From the NCBI GenBank assembly GCA_021298085.1, contig JAJTDE010000051.1:1-60429 (forward strand): DNA of 60,429 nucleotides. Direction: 5' to 3'. The DNA comes from Rubrivivax sp. GTDB taxonomy: Bacteria; Pseudomonadota; Gammaproteobacteria; Burkholderiales; Burkholderiaceae_C. The notes under the pieces are model-generated. The model was given only the letters and a program-made list of their open reading frames with translations. It searched no databases and was not told the DNA's origin. Both the position numbers and the translations under genes were made by a program. Position 1 is the stretch's first letter. Every line of letters begins with the position of its first letter. This document shows positions 18,645 to 27,298 of this stretch, one piece after another.

Positions 18645-20356
18645 CCCACCGTCAGCGACAACGCCATCCGCCCCGTCCGGCAGCTGTCCACCACCACGTC
18701 CACCGTCCCACGGCCGCGCACCACCAGCGTCACAAAGCGCTCGTGGCCGTTGCCGCGTGTCCACGGCGCGAAGGTGCTGGGGCCGCCGTGCAGGCCGGTG
18801 CCCCAGCCGTCCAGGTGGCCGATCTCGATCACCGACTCCGCCGGTGCCAGCACCTGAGCGTCGCCCGAGGCCCTGACGCTCAAGCGCATGGGCTCCGACA
18901 GCGGCAGCTCACGCGCCGAGGGCAGGCCGTGGCTGGCCAGGTAGCCGCGGTTGACGATGCGCAGTTCAATCTGCGTGTGCTCACCCACCGTCTCTTGCCG
19001 AACTGCCTCGAGCGCCAGCCGCGGCATCAGCGCGGCCACGCGCAGGAAGGCCGCTGTCTGGGTGGCGCAGGTGTCGGCCAGCCGCTCGTAGGGCGGGTTC
19101 CAGATGCCCACGCGGGGGTCGAAGCCGCCCACTTCCACGGTGCCCAGCTGCGGGTGCTGCACCGTGCGCCAGGGGCGGAACATGCGTGATGCGTTGTGGG
19201 TGCGGTCAAACTCGGCCAGCGCCCGCATGTCGCGGCGCGTGAACTTGCGGTAGTGGTCGACAAAGGGCTTCTTCCGCTCGATGCCCAACTGCTGAAACAA
19301 GTCCCAGAGTTCCACCACATAGGCCAGCGCGCCGCGCTGGTAGTAGGCGTAGTCCACCAGGTCGCCATGCAGCGGCTTGTCGGGTTCGTAGAGGAATTCG
19401 TGGAAGCCGCTGACACTGGCGTAGCCGGTGTGTTCCGTCATCCAGGCTTCGACCTGCTCGTAGATGGCCAGGTCACCGGCGTTCATCTTGCTGTCCGGGC
19501 GGTCGCCCAGCGGGCGGATCAGCACACCGCCGAAGGTGTGCAGGTTCAGCCAGGCCATGATGTTCGGGTGGCGGGTGGCGAACTCGATCACCGCGCGGGT
19601 TTCCGGGGCGCTGCCCGGGTAATGGCCGCCGCCGGCCTGCTGCGGCTCTGGCGCCCAGTGGAAAGGAAAGTTGCGGTTGAAGTCGTAGAGGTTGTCGGCC
19701 AGGAAGAAGGGCGCGGGGATGGTGCGGCCGTCGAAGTTGGCGATGCGGCCCTCGGGGTAGAGCTTGAAGAAAGGGCCTTCGTCTTCGGGCATGCGCGCGA
19801 CCATCACCGGAGGGTCCAGCGGCACGCCGTGTTCGTCGCGCAGCTCCACCAGCTCACCTTCAGGGTCTTGCTGTCGCATGGCGCCAGCCATGCCGTCGCC
19901 GTCGATATCTTCGGTGCGCCAGTGGGCGTGGCCGCGGTTGACGCGGTCGTCCACCGGTGACGAGCGCAGGTAGCGGCCGCGCTGCAGCACCTGTTCGGCG
20001 CCATCGGGCGAGATGCGCGGGACGACGTAGAACAGGGTTTCGCGCAGCGCCTGGGCCATGTGGGCGGGCAGGGCCTTGCCGCCCACCGCGGTGGCGCCCT
20101 GGTGCAGGCCGATCAGGTCTTCGGCGATGGCCAGTGCCACGCTGGAGCCGCACACCTCGGAGGCGTGCATGTTGGCGTCGACCCAGACAGCCGGCCGCGT
20201 GCGGTCAGGCTCGGTGCCGATGGTCAGCAGCGGGATGTCGCGGCCTTCGGCCGAGGTGCCCAGCGAGCCCAGGCGAACGACGCCCGGGTGTTGCGCAGCC
20301 CAGGCCTGCAGCTGCTGCACAAGTTCGTCGTGGGTGAGGTACTGTTGTCGAAACAC
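18641..20356 (-). CDS. M14-family zinc carboxypeptidase-like protein
   Basis: Metallopeptidase-like protein of about 571 residues. The zinc motif HxxE is in NMHASEV (His64, Glu67), the third ligand is His273 in WLNLHTFGG, and the catalytic Glu is probably Glu349 in YVVELWD. A C-terminal beta-rich domain (about 470-571) ends the protein. GTG 20356 is selected because AGGAC lies just upstream and conservation begins at the [11 protein letters not shown] segment; no export signal is obvious, so it may be cytoplasmic. It is the first gene of a run with GTGA overlaps into two cytochrome c genes, an unusual partnership for a peptidase. It is divergent from the HiPIP gene, with 189 bases between. 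Confidence 0.88.
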   Translation of the reverse strand: MFRQQYLTHDELVQQLQAWAAQHPGVVRLGSLGTSAEGRDIPLLTIGTEPDRTRPAVWVDANMHASEVCGSSVALAIAEDLIGLHQGATAVGGKALPAHMAQALRETLFYVVPRISPDGAEQVLQRGRYLRSSPVDDRVNRGHAHWRTEDIDGDGMAGAMRQQDPEGELVELRDEHGVPLDPPVMVARMPEDEGPFFKLYPEGRIANFDGRTIPAPFFLADNLYDFNRNFPFHWAPEPQQAGGGHYPGSAPETRAVIEFATRHPNIMAWLNLHTFGGVLIRPLGDRPDSKMNAGDLAIYEQVEAWMTEHTGYASVSGFHEFLYEPDKPLHGDLVDYAYYQRGALAYVVELWDLFQQLGIERKKPFVDHYRKFTRRDMRALAEFDRTHNASRMFRPWRTVQHPQLGTVEVGGFDPRVGIWNPPYERLADTCATQTAAFLRVAALMPRLALEAVRQETVGEHTQIELRIVNRGYLASHGLPSARELPLSEPMRLSVRASGDAQVLAPAESVIEIGHLDGWGTGLHGGPSTFAPWTRGNGHERFVTLVVRGRGTVDVVVDSCRTGRMALSLTVG

Positions 20357-20545
20357 GGGGCGCTGTCCTGCGGTGGTTGGCGTCGGCCGGGTGCAGCCGG
20401 TGTCCGTATTGTCACCGTGGGCCGGGTGTCCCTGCACCGTCGGGCGCTGGTATGGAACGATCTTGTCGGATGTCCGCCCCGCACTGACGCAAACCCACCC
20501 TCCCGGCCTAAGATCGGCGTGTCAACCCCTACGCCAGGAGAGCGC

Positions 20546-21022
20546 ATGAACACCCGTCGCCACTTCATCCGGATCGTTCCCTTGGCCGGTATCGCCGGCC
20601 TGGCCTCCTTGGCCGCCTGTGGCGACAAGGCGCCACCGCCGGCTGCCGCACCCGCACCAGCCCCCATGCCGGCGCCTGCGCCCGCCGCCGCGCCGGTGCC
20701 CAGCACCGAAGCCAGCGCGCCCAGCACGGCAGCTGCGCCCGCGGCGCCAGCACCCGCGCCGGCCCCCGCGCCGTCCCCCGCGCCGGCAGCCGCTGCCGCC
20801 ACGGGCCCGATGGTCGACCCCGCTGACCCCGGCGCGGTGGCGCTGGGCTATGTGAGTGACGCCGCCAGCAGCAAGAACACCAAACGCGTGGCCGGCGCAG
20901 CCTGCGCCAACTGCGCGCTGTTTGCCGGCAAGGCGGGCGACAGCGCCGGCGGCTGCCCGCTGTTTGCTGGCAAGCGCGTGGCCGCCACCGGCTGGTGCAC
21001 CGCCTACGCCAAGAAGGCCTGA
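20546..21022 (+). CDS. High-potential iron-sulfur protein (HiPIP) with Ala/Pro-rich extension
   Basis: Soluble or tethered periplasmic [4Fe-4S] electron carrier. The precursor of 158 residues has a twin-arginine-like start (TRRHFIRI), a hydrophobic stretch and a lipobox-like LAAC (Cys25), so it may be Tat-exported and lipid-anchored. Residues 28-86 are almost only Ala and Pro, forming a long flexible arm. The HiPIP domain (about 88-158) has the four cluster cysteines Cys120, Cys123, Cys137 and Cys151 in CANCALF, GGCPLF and GWCTAY. AGGAG precedes ATG 20546. It is divergent from the peptidase/cytochrome c operon, so it may exchange electrons with those cytochromes. The length of the arm is unusual for the family. 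Confidence 0.93.
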   Translation: MNTRRHFIRIVPLAGIAGLASLAACGDKAPPPAAAPAPAPMPAPAPAAAPVPSTEASAPSTAAAPAAPAPAPAPAPSPAPAAAAATGPMVDPADPGAVALGYVSDAASSKNTKRVAGAACANCALFAGKAGDSAGGCPLFAGKRVAATGWCTAYAKKA

Positions 21023-21053
21023 GCCGCAGCCGGCAGCACAGGCTGGCCCTGTC

Positions 21054-23735
21054 ATGTCGTCGAAACCGACCGATCATGTCCAGGCCAGTGAGCCGCCTGC
21101 CCAGGGTGTGAAGGCCTCGGATGACCAGGCCCCTGCCTCGGGCCTGAGCGCAGCCCTGGCCGCCCAGCGCCTGGCCAGTGAGGGGCCCAACACGCTGCCC
21201 GGCGGCCAGCGCCGCTCGTGGCTGTCGATCGCGCGGGAGACGGTGCGCGAGCCGATGTTCCTGCTGCTGCTGGCTGCCGCCACCCTTTACCTCGTCTTGG
21301 GCGATTGGCAGGAAGGCCTGACGCTGTTCGGCTTTGTGGTGGTCACGCTGGCCCTGACGCTGTACCAGGAAGGCAAGACCGAACGCGCCATCGACGCCCT
21401 GCGTGACCTCACCAGCCCGCGCGCATTGGTCATCCGAGACGGCCAGCCGCAGCGTGTGGCGGGGCGCGATGTGGTGCGTGGTGACCTGCTCAAGCTGGGT
21501 GAAGGCGACCGCGTTCCCGCCGATGCCCTGCTGCTGTCGGCCGATGGCCTGCAAGCCGATGAATCGCTGCTGACGGGTGAGGCGGTGCCCGTGGGCAAGC
21601 GGGTGGCCACGGCCGCGGAGCGGGCCGCTGTTGACGCGCCCGGCGGCAGGCCGCACGTGGCGCCCGGCGGCGACGAACAGCCCACGGTCTACGCTGGCAC
21701 GCTCATCGTCCAGGGGCATTCGCTGGCGCAGGTGCTGGCCACCGGTGAACGCAGCGAGATCGGCCGCATCGGCACCGCGCTGGGCGCCGTGGACAACGAA
21801 CGTTCACCGCTGCAGAAGCAGACGGCCCTCCTGGTGCGCAGGCTGGCCCTGCTGGCGCTGGTGCTCAGCCTGGTGCTGGTGCTGGTGCATGGCCTGCTGA
21901 AGGGCGACTGGCTGCAGGCCCTGCTGGCCGGCATCGCCCTGGCGATGGCCATGCTGCCCGAGGAGTACCCGGTCGTGATGACGGTGTTTCCGGCGCTGGG
22001 CGCCCGCCGGCTGGCCAAGGAAGGGGTGCTCACCCGGCGCATCACGGCCATCGAGACGCTGGGCGCCACCACCGTGCTGTGCAGCGACAAGACCGGCACG
22101 CTCACGGAAAACCGCATGACAGTCACGCACCTGGCGGCTGGCGGCGTGGCGCTGCCCGAGCGTCTGGCCCTGGATACGCTGGCTGAAGGCCCGCTGCCCG
22201 AGGCCTTTCACAGCCTGGTGGAGGTGGCCATCCTGGCCAGCGTCGTCGACCCGTTTGACCCGATGGAGCGTGCCTTCCACCAGCTGGGCAGCCGTTTTCT
22301 CACCGGAACCGAACACCTGCACCGCGACTGGCGCCTGGTGCAGACCTACGCCCTGAGCCCGGCGCTGCGGGCGATGTCGCATGGCTGGGCGGCGGGTGAT
22401 GACGGTGTCCACACCGTGGCGGCCAAGGGCTCACCGGAAGCCGTGATGGACCTGTGCCACCTGAGCGCCGCGCAGAAGGCGCAGGTGGCCCGGGTGGTGG
22501 ACGAACTGGCCGCCTCAGGCCTGCGTGTGCTGGCGGCAGCCCGGGGCACGTTCACGGGCAGCGACTGGCCGCCGAGCGAGCATGACTTTGACTTTGCCTT
22601 CGTCGGCCTGCTGGGCCTGGCCGACCCCTTGCGCCCGCAGGTGCCCGCCGCCGTGGCCGAGTGCCGGGCGGCCGGCATCCGCGTCCTGATGATCACCGGC
22701 GACTACCCGGCCACGGCGCGCGCCATTGCGCACCAGGCCGGGCTGGCCCCGCGGGAGCCGCGTGACGGTGACCTGCTCTCGGGCGACGAGATGGATGCGT
22801 TGAGCGACGAGGCGCTGCGTGCCCGCATGGCCACCGTCAGCGTCTGTGCGCGCATTGCACCCGCGCAGAAGCTGCGCATCGTCCAGGCCTTGAAGGCCCG
22901 CGGCGATGTGGTGGCCATGACGGGCGACGGCGTGAACGACGCCCCGGCACTGCGCGCGGCGCATGTGGGCGTGGCCATGGGTGGACGCGGCACCGACGTG
23001 GCCCGTGAGTCGGCGTCGTTGGTGCTGGTGGATGACAACTTTGCGGCCATCGTGGCGGCCGTACGGCTGGGCCGACGCATCTTCGACAACCTGCGCAAGG
23101 CCATGTCGTACATCCTGGCGGTGCATGTGCCGATTGCCGGCATGGCCCTGCTGCCGGTGATGCTGGGATGGCCTGCGCTGCTGTACCCCATGCACATCGC
23201 GTTGCTGGAACTCATCATCGACCCGGCGTGTTCGATCGCCTTCGAGAACGAGCCCGCCGACGACGACCTGATGCAGCGGCCACCCCGAGATGTGTCGGCG
23301 CCCCTGCTGGGTGGCGCCACGCTGTGGCTGGCGCTGCTGCAGGGCTTGGGTGTGCTGGCCGCCGTGATCGGCGCCTTTGCCTGGGCCAGCCCGCGGCTGC
23401 CAGAGCCTGAGGCGCGTGCCTTTGCCTTTGCCACCCTGGTGGTGGGCAACCTGGCGTTGATCCTGTCGAACCGCTCGGCGACACGGCCGCTGTGGGCCAC
23501 GCTGCGCACACCCAACCGGGCCCTCTGGGCCGTGGTGGCGTTTGCCCTGGCTCTGCTGCTGGCGGCGCTCTACCTGCCGTGGGCCGTGGGCGTGCTGCGG
23601 TTTGCGCCGCTGCCAGCGCACGAATTGGCCGCCGCCGCGGCGCTGGGGCTGCTGAGCGTGGTGTGGGTGGAGGGGCTAAAGTGGGCGCGCCGAAGGGGCG
23701 CAACCATTGATCCAGATCCAGTTTGGCCCGATTGA
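21054..23735 (+). CDS. P2-type cation-transporting ATPase (M4 motif PEEYP)
   Basis: Inner-membrane ATP-driven cation pump of 893 residues. Domains run in the P2 order: N-terminal segment with EGPNTLPGG, M1-M2 (about 64-103), actuator with LTGEAVP (Glu176), M3-M4 (about 262-312), phosphorylation site DKTGT (Asp345), nucleotide domain, the hinge TGDGVND and a C-terminal helical block. The M4 motif reads MLPEEYPVV instead of the PEGLP of Ca2+-ATPases, so the ion is uncertain; I would not name it Ca2+. ATG 21054 follows the HiPIP stop by 31 bases on the same strand. The 3' end overlaps the CPBP protease gene by 29 bases, implying coupled expression. Confidence 0.9.
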   Translation: MSSKPTDHVQASEPPAQGVKASDDQAPASGLSAALAAQRLASEGPNTLPGGQRRSWLSIARETVREPMFLLLLAAATLYLVLGDWQEGLTLFGFVVVTLALTLYQEGKTERAIDALRDLTSPRALVIRDGQPQRVAGRDVVRGDLLKLGEGDRVPADALLLSADGLQADESLLTGEAVPVGKRVATAAERAAVDAPGGRPHVAPGGDEQPTVYAGTLIVQGHSLAQVLATGERSEIGRIGTALGAVDNERSPLQKQTALLVRRLALLALVLSLVLVLVHGLLKGDWLQALLAGIALAMAMLPEEYPVVMTVFPALGARRLAKEGVLTRRITAIETLGATTVLCSDKTGTLTENRMTVTHLAAGGVALPERLALDTLAEGPLPEAFHSLVEVAILASVVDPFDPMERAFHQLGSRFLTGTEHLHRDWRLVQTYALSPALRAMSHGWAAGDDGVHTVAAKGSPEAVMDLCHLSAAQKAQVARVVDELAASGLRVLAAARGTFTGSDWPPSEHDFDFAFVGLLGLADPLRPQVPAAVAECRAAGIRVLMITGDYPATARAIAHQAGLAPREPRDGDLLSGDEMDALSDEALRARMATVSVCARIAPAQKLRIVQALKARGDVVAMTGDGVNDAPALRAAHVGVAMGGRGTDVARESASLVLVDDNFAAIVAAVRLGRRIFDNLRKAMSYILAVHVPIAGMALLPVMLGWPALLYPMHIALLELIIDPACSIAFENEPADDDLMQRPPRDVSAPLLGGATLWLALLQGLGVLAAVIGAFAWASPRLPEPEARAFAFATLVVGNLALILSNRSATRPLWATLRTPNRALWAVVAFALALLLAALYLPWAVGVLRFAPLPAHELAAAAALGLLSVVWVEGLKWARRRGATIDPDPVWPD

Positions 23736-24360
23736 CTTCAAGCCCAGCAGCCTCGCAGAGAACCTGCGGTACGCCTGGTGGTACGCGGCAGTGGCGGTTG
23801 TGATCGGTGTGGTGCAGGTTCAACTGTTGGGTACAGCGGCGTGGTGGACGGCGATTGGGGATGGCTGGCCGCCCACGCTCAGTCAACTCGCCATTGGTGC
23901 CTTGGCGGGCCTGGTGTTGCTGTTGATCGGCATGACCGTGTTGCGGCTTTCAGGGGCGGGTGACTTCTCGTGGACCTTCAAGGCCCTGGCGGCGATTCCG
24001 CCCAGCCATGCCGCCATCGTGTCACTGTCGCTCAGTGCGGCCATCCTGGAGGAGCTGTTGTTCAGGGCAGCCCTGGTGCCAACCGTGGGCATCGTGGCCT
24101 CGGCAGCCTTGTTTGCGCTGGCGCATGTCGGGACAGCCTTGTTGGCACCCAACCCCAAGCTTGCCCTGTGGCTGATGGTCGACATGATGGTCTTTGGCAT
24201 CGCCATGGGCTACCTGTTCCTGCAGGCGGGATGGTGGGCCTGTGTCATGGCGCACCTGGTTCATAACCTGCTTGGGTTCTACCTCGCCCGGCGGGCGTGG
24301 AAGGCCATTCACGCCCAGTGGCTGGCAGGAGACGGCACGTACGTACTGAAGTGGCCTTAG
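23707..24360 (+). CDS. CPBP-family intramembrane glutamic protease
   Basis: Polytopic membrane protein of 217 residues with about six hydrophobic helices. The CPBP (Abi/CAAX-like) motifs are in order: EELLFR (about 119-124), a His in ALFALAHVG (about 140) and MAHLVHNLLGF (about 180-190). These form the Glu/His active site of intramembrane proteases that cut prenylated or sorting-signal proteins. The start is TTG 23707 with GAAGGGG eight bases upstream; it overlaps the P-type ATPase gene by 29 bases. Possible roles include protein sorting (the MrtJ type serves JDVT-CTERM tags) or membrane-protein cleavage. Substrate unknown; see the tag-bearing ORF at 27299. Confidence 0.85.
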   Translation: MIQIQFGPIDFKPSSLAENLRYAWWYAAVAVVIGVVQVQLLGTAAWWTAIGDGWPPTLSQLAIGALAGLVLLLIGMTVLRLSGAGDFSWTFKALAAIPPSHAAIVSLSLSAAILEELLFRAALVPTVGIVASAALFALAHVGTALLAPNPKLALWLMVDMMVFGIAMGYLFLQAGWWACVMAHLVHNLLGFYLARRAWKAIHAQWLAGDGTYVLKWP

Positions 24361-24545
24361 CCCTACCGTACCAGCCGGCGTGAGCGGGCGCCTGCCCGCA
24401 AGGTGCCTCAACACACAGACTGCTGGCTCGCGGGGCTTCAGAGTCCCGGGTTCCCGTCACTGTTGATCGTCATCCTGCAGGCAACCCGCCGCGCAGGTCA
24501 TCGCGCCGGCGGGGCGCGACACGCCCTCCACTGAAAGAACTCACC

Positions 24546-24956
24546 ATGAATACGCTCATTGACGTTGCGGTTGCCGATGGCCGCTTCAAGACACTCGCCA
24601 AGGCCCTCACGGCTGCGGGCCTGGTCGACACGCTCAAGGGGGCAGGCCCCTTCACCGTCTTTGCACCCACCGACGCGGCGTTTGCCAAGCTGCCGGCGGG
24701 AACCCTCGACGGCCTCTTGAAGGACATTCCCAAGCTCACGGCCCTCCTGAAGTACCACGTCCTGGCCGGCAAGGTGACGGCCGCTGATGTGGCCAAGCTG
24801 GACGGCAAGACCACCAAGACGCTGAACGGCGAGACGCTGAAGGTGAGCACCCAGGGCGGCGTGAAGCTCAACGGGCAGGTCCATGTGGCCAAGACCGATA
24901 TCGTGGCATCCAACGGCCTGATCCATGTGATCGACTCGGTGCTCATGCTCAAGTGA
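24546..24956 (+). CDS. Fasciclin (FAS1) domain protein
   Basis: Single FAS1 domain in 136 residues, running from TLIDVAVADGRFKTLAKAL to IHVIDSVLMLK. Both conserved FAS1 boxes are visible: FTVFAPTDAAFAKLP (H1 box, about 36-50) and NGLIHVIDSVL (H2 box, about 123-133). FAS1 domains mediate adhesion or bind small molecules; bacterial single-domain forms are usually secreted. No signal peptide is present, which is atypical, so it may be cytoplasmic or the true N-terminus was lost. It stands alone, 185 bases after the CPBP gene, and is followed by a DUF2177 protein. The upstream gap holds no gene I can see. Confidence 0.92.
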   Translation: MNTLIDVAVADGRFKTLAKALTAAGLVDTLKGAGPFTVFAPTDAAFAKLPAGTLDGLLKDIPKLTALLKYHVLAGKVTAADVAKLDGKTTKTLNGETLKVSTQGGVKLNGQVHVAKTDIVASNGLIHVIDSVLMLK

Positions 24957-24973
24957 TCAGCGGCGGTTGACGG

Positions 24974-25001
24974 CACCCATGAAGCGACACCCATGAAGCG
25001 A
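24974..25001 (+). repeat. Tandem duplication of the DUF2177 start region
   Basis: The 14-base unit CACCCATGAAGCGA occurs twice head to tail (24974-24987, 24988-25001). The first copy's ATG opens a five-codon reading frame (MKRHP) whose TGA overlaps the second copy's ATG, the start of the DUF2177 gene (ATGA, 24993-24996). Confidence 0.9.
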
Positions 25002-25400
25002 CACCTGGCTGCTTACGCGGGCACCGTGGTCGTGCTGGTCGGCCTTGACCTTCTCTGGCTGGGTGTTGTCGCCAGGCCGCGGTACGTTCAAGGCATCGGC
25101 CACCTGATGGCCGAGCAGCCTAACGTGGCCGCGGCGGCTGTCTTCTATGCGCTGTTCAGCCTGGGTCTGGTGGTGTTTGCGGTGCTCCCGGGCGGGCCGG
25201 CGTCGGGCTGGGGCAAAACCCTTGGCTTGGCAGCGCTGTTCGGCTTCATCGCCTATGCCACCTACGACCTCACCAACCTCGCCACCCTTCGGCAATGGCC
25301 GCTGGGCTTGTCGGTGCTGGACATCTTGTGGGGTGCCTTGCTGAGTGCGGCAGCCGCCGCGGGCGGCAAAGGCCTGATGGCGTGGGCGGCTCCCCGGTAG
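24993..25400 (+). CDS. DUF2177 family membrane protein
   Basis: Small inner-membrane protein of 135 residues with four predicted helices, close to the usual length. The family pattern is visible: LDLLWLGVVARPRY near the first helix, VFYALFSLGLVVFAV, and ATYDLTNLATL with WPLGLSVLDILWGAL at the end. Function is unknown for the family. The ATG at 24993 lies in the second copy of a 14-base tandem duplication; a five-codon upstream frame ends on this ATG, so translation may be coupled to it. It converges with the SGNH hydrolase gene 46 bases downstream. Confidence 0.9.
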   Translation: MKRHLAAYAGTVVVLVGLDLLWLGVVARPRYVQGIGHLMAEQPNVAAAAVFYALFSLGLVVFAVLPGGPASGWGKTLGLAALFGFIAYATYDLTNLATLRQWPLGLSVLDILWGALLSAAAAAGGKGLMAWAAPR

Positions 25401-25446
25401 TGATCTGGCCGGGGCAGGGCACACCGTCAGTCAGCGCCCATCTGCC

Positions 25447-26202
25447 TCAGAACCGTCGCACCACCGTGGCCTGCGCATCCAGGATGCGTTCGCTCAGGCT
25501 GTCGGCCCAGGCAGCATAACCGTCTGCATTAGGGTGGACACCATCCTCGGCCATGCCGGACGTGGTCGTGGTGTCCGGGTGCCAGTGCATGATGCGGCCG
25601 ACGTGTTCGATCAGCACGCTCGCCAGGCTGTGGTTCATCTGCCAGGCCCAGCGGCCCATGAACCAGCGCAAGGGTTGCGGCAGTGCGCGGCAGCTGTGCA
25701 TGGGTGGCACGGCGCTGTAGACCAGCAACGCGGGTGCAAAGCGCCGGTCGATGACGTCGGCCAGGCGGGTCTGCCAGCGGGCCCACTGCACGGGCGTGCA
25801 CAGGCCGGTGGCGTCGTTGGCGCCCATCGAGAGCACGACCACGTCAAAACGTCCGCAGGGGGCGTCCTGCAGCAGTTTCAGCAGGCCCGGCGAATCCAGC
25901 CCCTTGACGGCCATCACACACCACTCGACGGTGTGGTGCTCGCTCAGGCGCCTGACCAGCTGGCCGCACAGTGCCTGGTCCTGTGTGGTCACGCCCACAC
26001 CCGCAGCACCGGAGTCACCCGCCACCAGCAGGCGCACCAGCGTGCCGCTGCCGCAGATGCCGGCGCGGTGGCCGGGTGGCTCGGGCATGAACGACGTGTC
26101 GCGGCGCACCTGGCGGGCCTGCAGCCAGAGCAGCGGCGCCATCAGCCACAACAGCCCCTGCAGCAGCCCCTGCAACAGCAGCCGCTGCCAGCGGGCAGCC
26201 AT
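25447..26202 (-). CDS. SGNH/GDSL-type hydrolase, membrane-anchored or secreted
   Basis: Esterase/lipase-fold protein of 251 residues. An N-terminal hydrophobic stretch (about 8-28) with basic residues on both sides acts as anchor or signal. Catalytic blocks are in order: block I VAGDSGAAG (Ser64), block III GAND (Asn129) and block V DGVHPN (Asp220, His223). The block I motif is GDSG rather than GDSL. ATG 26202 has no clear Shine-Dalgarno. The gene is divergent from the DUF938 methyltransferase, with a 333-base gap. The substrate (acyl ester, polysaccharide acetyl or lipid) is not known. Confidence 0.88.
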   Translation of the reverse strand: MAARWQRLLLQGLLQGLLWLMAPLLWLQARQVRRDTSFMPEPPGHRAGICGSGTLVRLLVAGDSGAAGVGVTTQDQALCGQLVRRLSEHHTVEWCVMAVKGLDSPGLLKLLQDAPCGRFDVVVLSMGANDATGLCTPVQWARWQTRLADVIDRRFAPALLVYSAVPPMHSCRALPQPLRWFMGRWAWQMNHSLASVLIEHVGRIMHWHPDTTTTSGMAEDGVHPNADGYAAWADSLSERILDAQATVVRRF

Positions 26203-26535
26203 CAGCACGCCAGCCTGTGGGTGCGGGCGGTACCCGTTCGGCGGGCGATCTGCCGCCCACGTGGCAAGGGCGCCCTCATCCGACGAATGGCGAGGTCCAG
26301 ATAGCGTTCGGAAGACGTGCTGAACAGCATGGGGGCGGGCTCCAGGAAGTGGCCAGCCCGGCGGGCTGCGGCGGGTCTGCGCCACCGGCGAGACCCTTAA
26401 GATCGGGACACGCAGCCTGCGCGTCGGTGCCCGTGCCGTCTGTTCGGTGTCGTACACCGGGCGGCTGACGACCTCACGCTGTTGTCCGGCCACCCCACCT
26501 CCACACCGCCGCCACGCCATACCCACGGCAGCCCC
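26203..26535. other. Intergenic stretch without a recognised gene
   Basis: This 333-base divergent gap between the SGNH hydrolase and the methyltransferase holds only low-quality reading frames that look like antisense extensions. No convincing promoter, terminator or repeat was found; it probably contains the start signals of both genes. Confidence 0.6.
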
Positions 26536-27162
26536 ATGAACCCTGACGACACCATCCGCCGCCACAGCCCCGCGGCCGAGCGCAACAGCCCTGCGCTGCT
26601 GGCGCAGCTGAAGCGCGTACTCCCCGCCCGGGGCCTGATGCTGGAGATCGCCAGCGGCACGGGCCAGCACGCGGCGGCCTTCAGCGCGGGCCTGCCAGGC
26701 TGGACCTGGCAACCGACAGACCTGGACCCCGGCGCGCTGGCGTCGGTGGCCGCCTGGTGCGCCGGGTTGAGCCGGGTGCGTGCGCCACTGCGCCTGGACG
26801 TCACACAGGTGCCCTGGCCCTCGGATGTGCCCGCGCCGGTGGACGCCATCTTCTGCGCCAACCTCATCCACATCGCGCCCTGGCACTGCACACAGGCCCT
26901 GCTGCGGGGCGCCGCGCAGCACCTGGCACCGCAGGGCCAACTGTTGACCTACGGCCCTTACCTGGAAGACGACGTGCCCACCGCGCCCAGCAACCTGGCC
27001 TTTGATGCCGACCTGCGGGCACGCTGCGCCGACTGGGGCATTCGCCGCCTGGCCGATGTGGCGGCCGAGGCCAAGGTGCACGGGCTGGTGTTGAAGGAGC
27101 GGGTGCCCATGCCGGCCAACAACCTGCTGCTGGTCTGGGGGCATGCTGACGCTGACTGTTGA
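26536..27162 (+). CDS. DUF938 SAM-dependent methyltransferase-like protein
   Basis: Cytoplasmic Rossmann-fold protein of 208 residues. The DUF938 start NPDDTIRRHSPAAERN is clear, followed by the SAM-binding loop LEIASGTGQHAA (about 36-47), the acidic PTDLDPG after strand 2 and CANLIHIAPW (about 109-118). The family length is about 200 residues, so it is complete. Its methyl acceptor is unknown. The ATG at 26536 gives the conserved N-terminus; the in-frame codons before it add unconserved sequence. Its stop codon lies in the first copy of a 12-base tandem repeat (27159-27206). Confidence 0.9.
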   Translation: MNPDDTIRRHSPAAERNSPALLAQLKRVLPARGLMLEIASGTGQHAAAFSAGLPGWTWQPTDLDPGALASVAAWCAGLSRVRAPLRLDVTQVPWPSDVPAPVDAIFCANLIHIAPWHCTQALLRGAAQHLAPQGQLLTYGPYLEDDVPTAPSNLAFDADLRARCADWGIRRLADVAAEAKVHGLVLKERVPMPANNLLLVWGHADADC

Positions 27163-27206
27163 CGGGTGCGTTGACGGGTGCGTTGAAGGGCGCGTTGAAG
27201 GGTGCG
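27159..27206. repeat. 12-base tandem repeat, four copies
   Basis: Four head-to-tail copies: TTGACGGGTGCG twice (27159-27182), then TTGAAGGGCGCG and TTGAAGGGTGCG (27183-27206). The TGA stop of the DUF938 gene (27160-27162) is inside the first copy. Confidence 0.9.
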
Positions 27207-27298
27207 CGGACAGGCCGGTGTGAGCGCGGCTTGCTGCGCAGGTGGGCCGCCCACCGCGCTGTCATCGTGCTGACGCACAACTGCGGTCCAGTCGGGCC

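Noticed and set aside
20619..20855. Arg/Pro-rich frame inside the HiPIP gene
   Set aside because: Out-of-frame reading of the Ala/Pro linker; the HiPIP frame has the signal, Shine-Dalgarno and cluster cysteines.
22515..23621. 368-codon leftward frame opposite the P-type ATPase
   Set aside because: Arg/Gln/His-rich antisense shadow with no recognisable motif.
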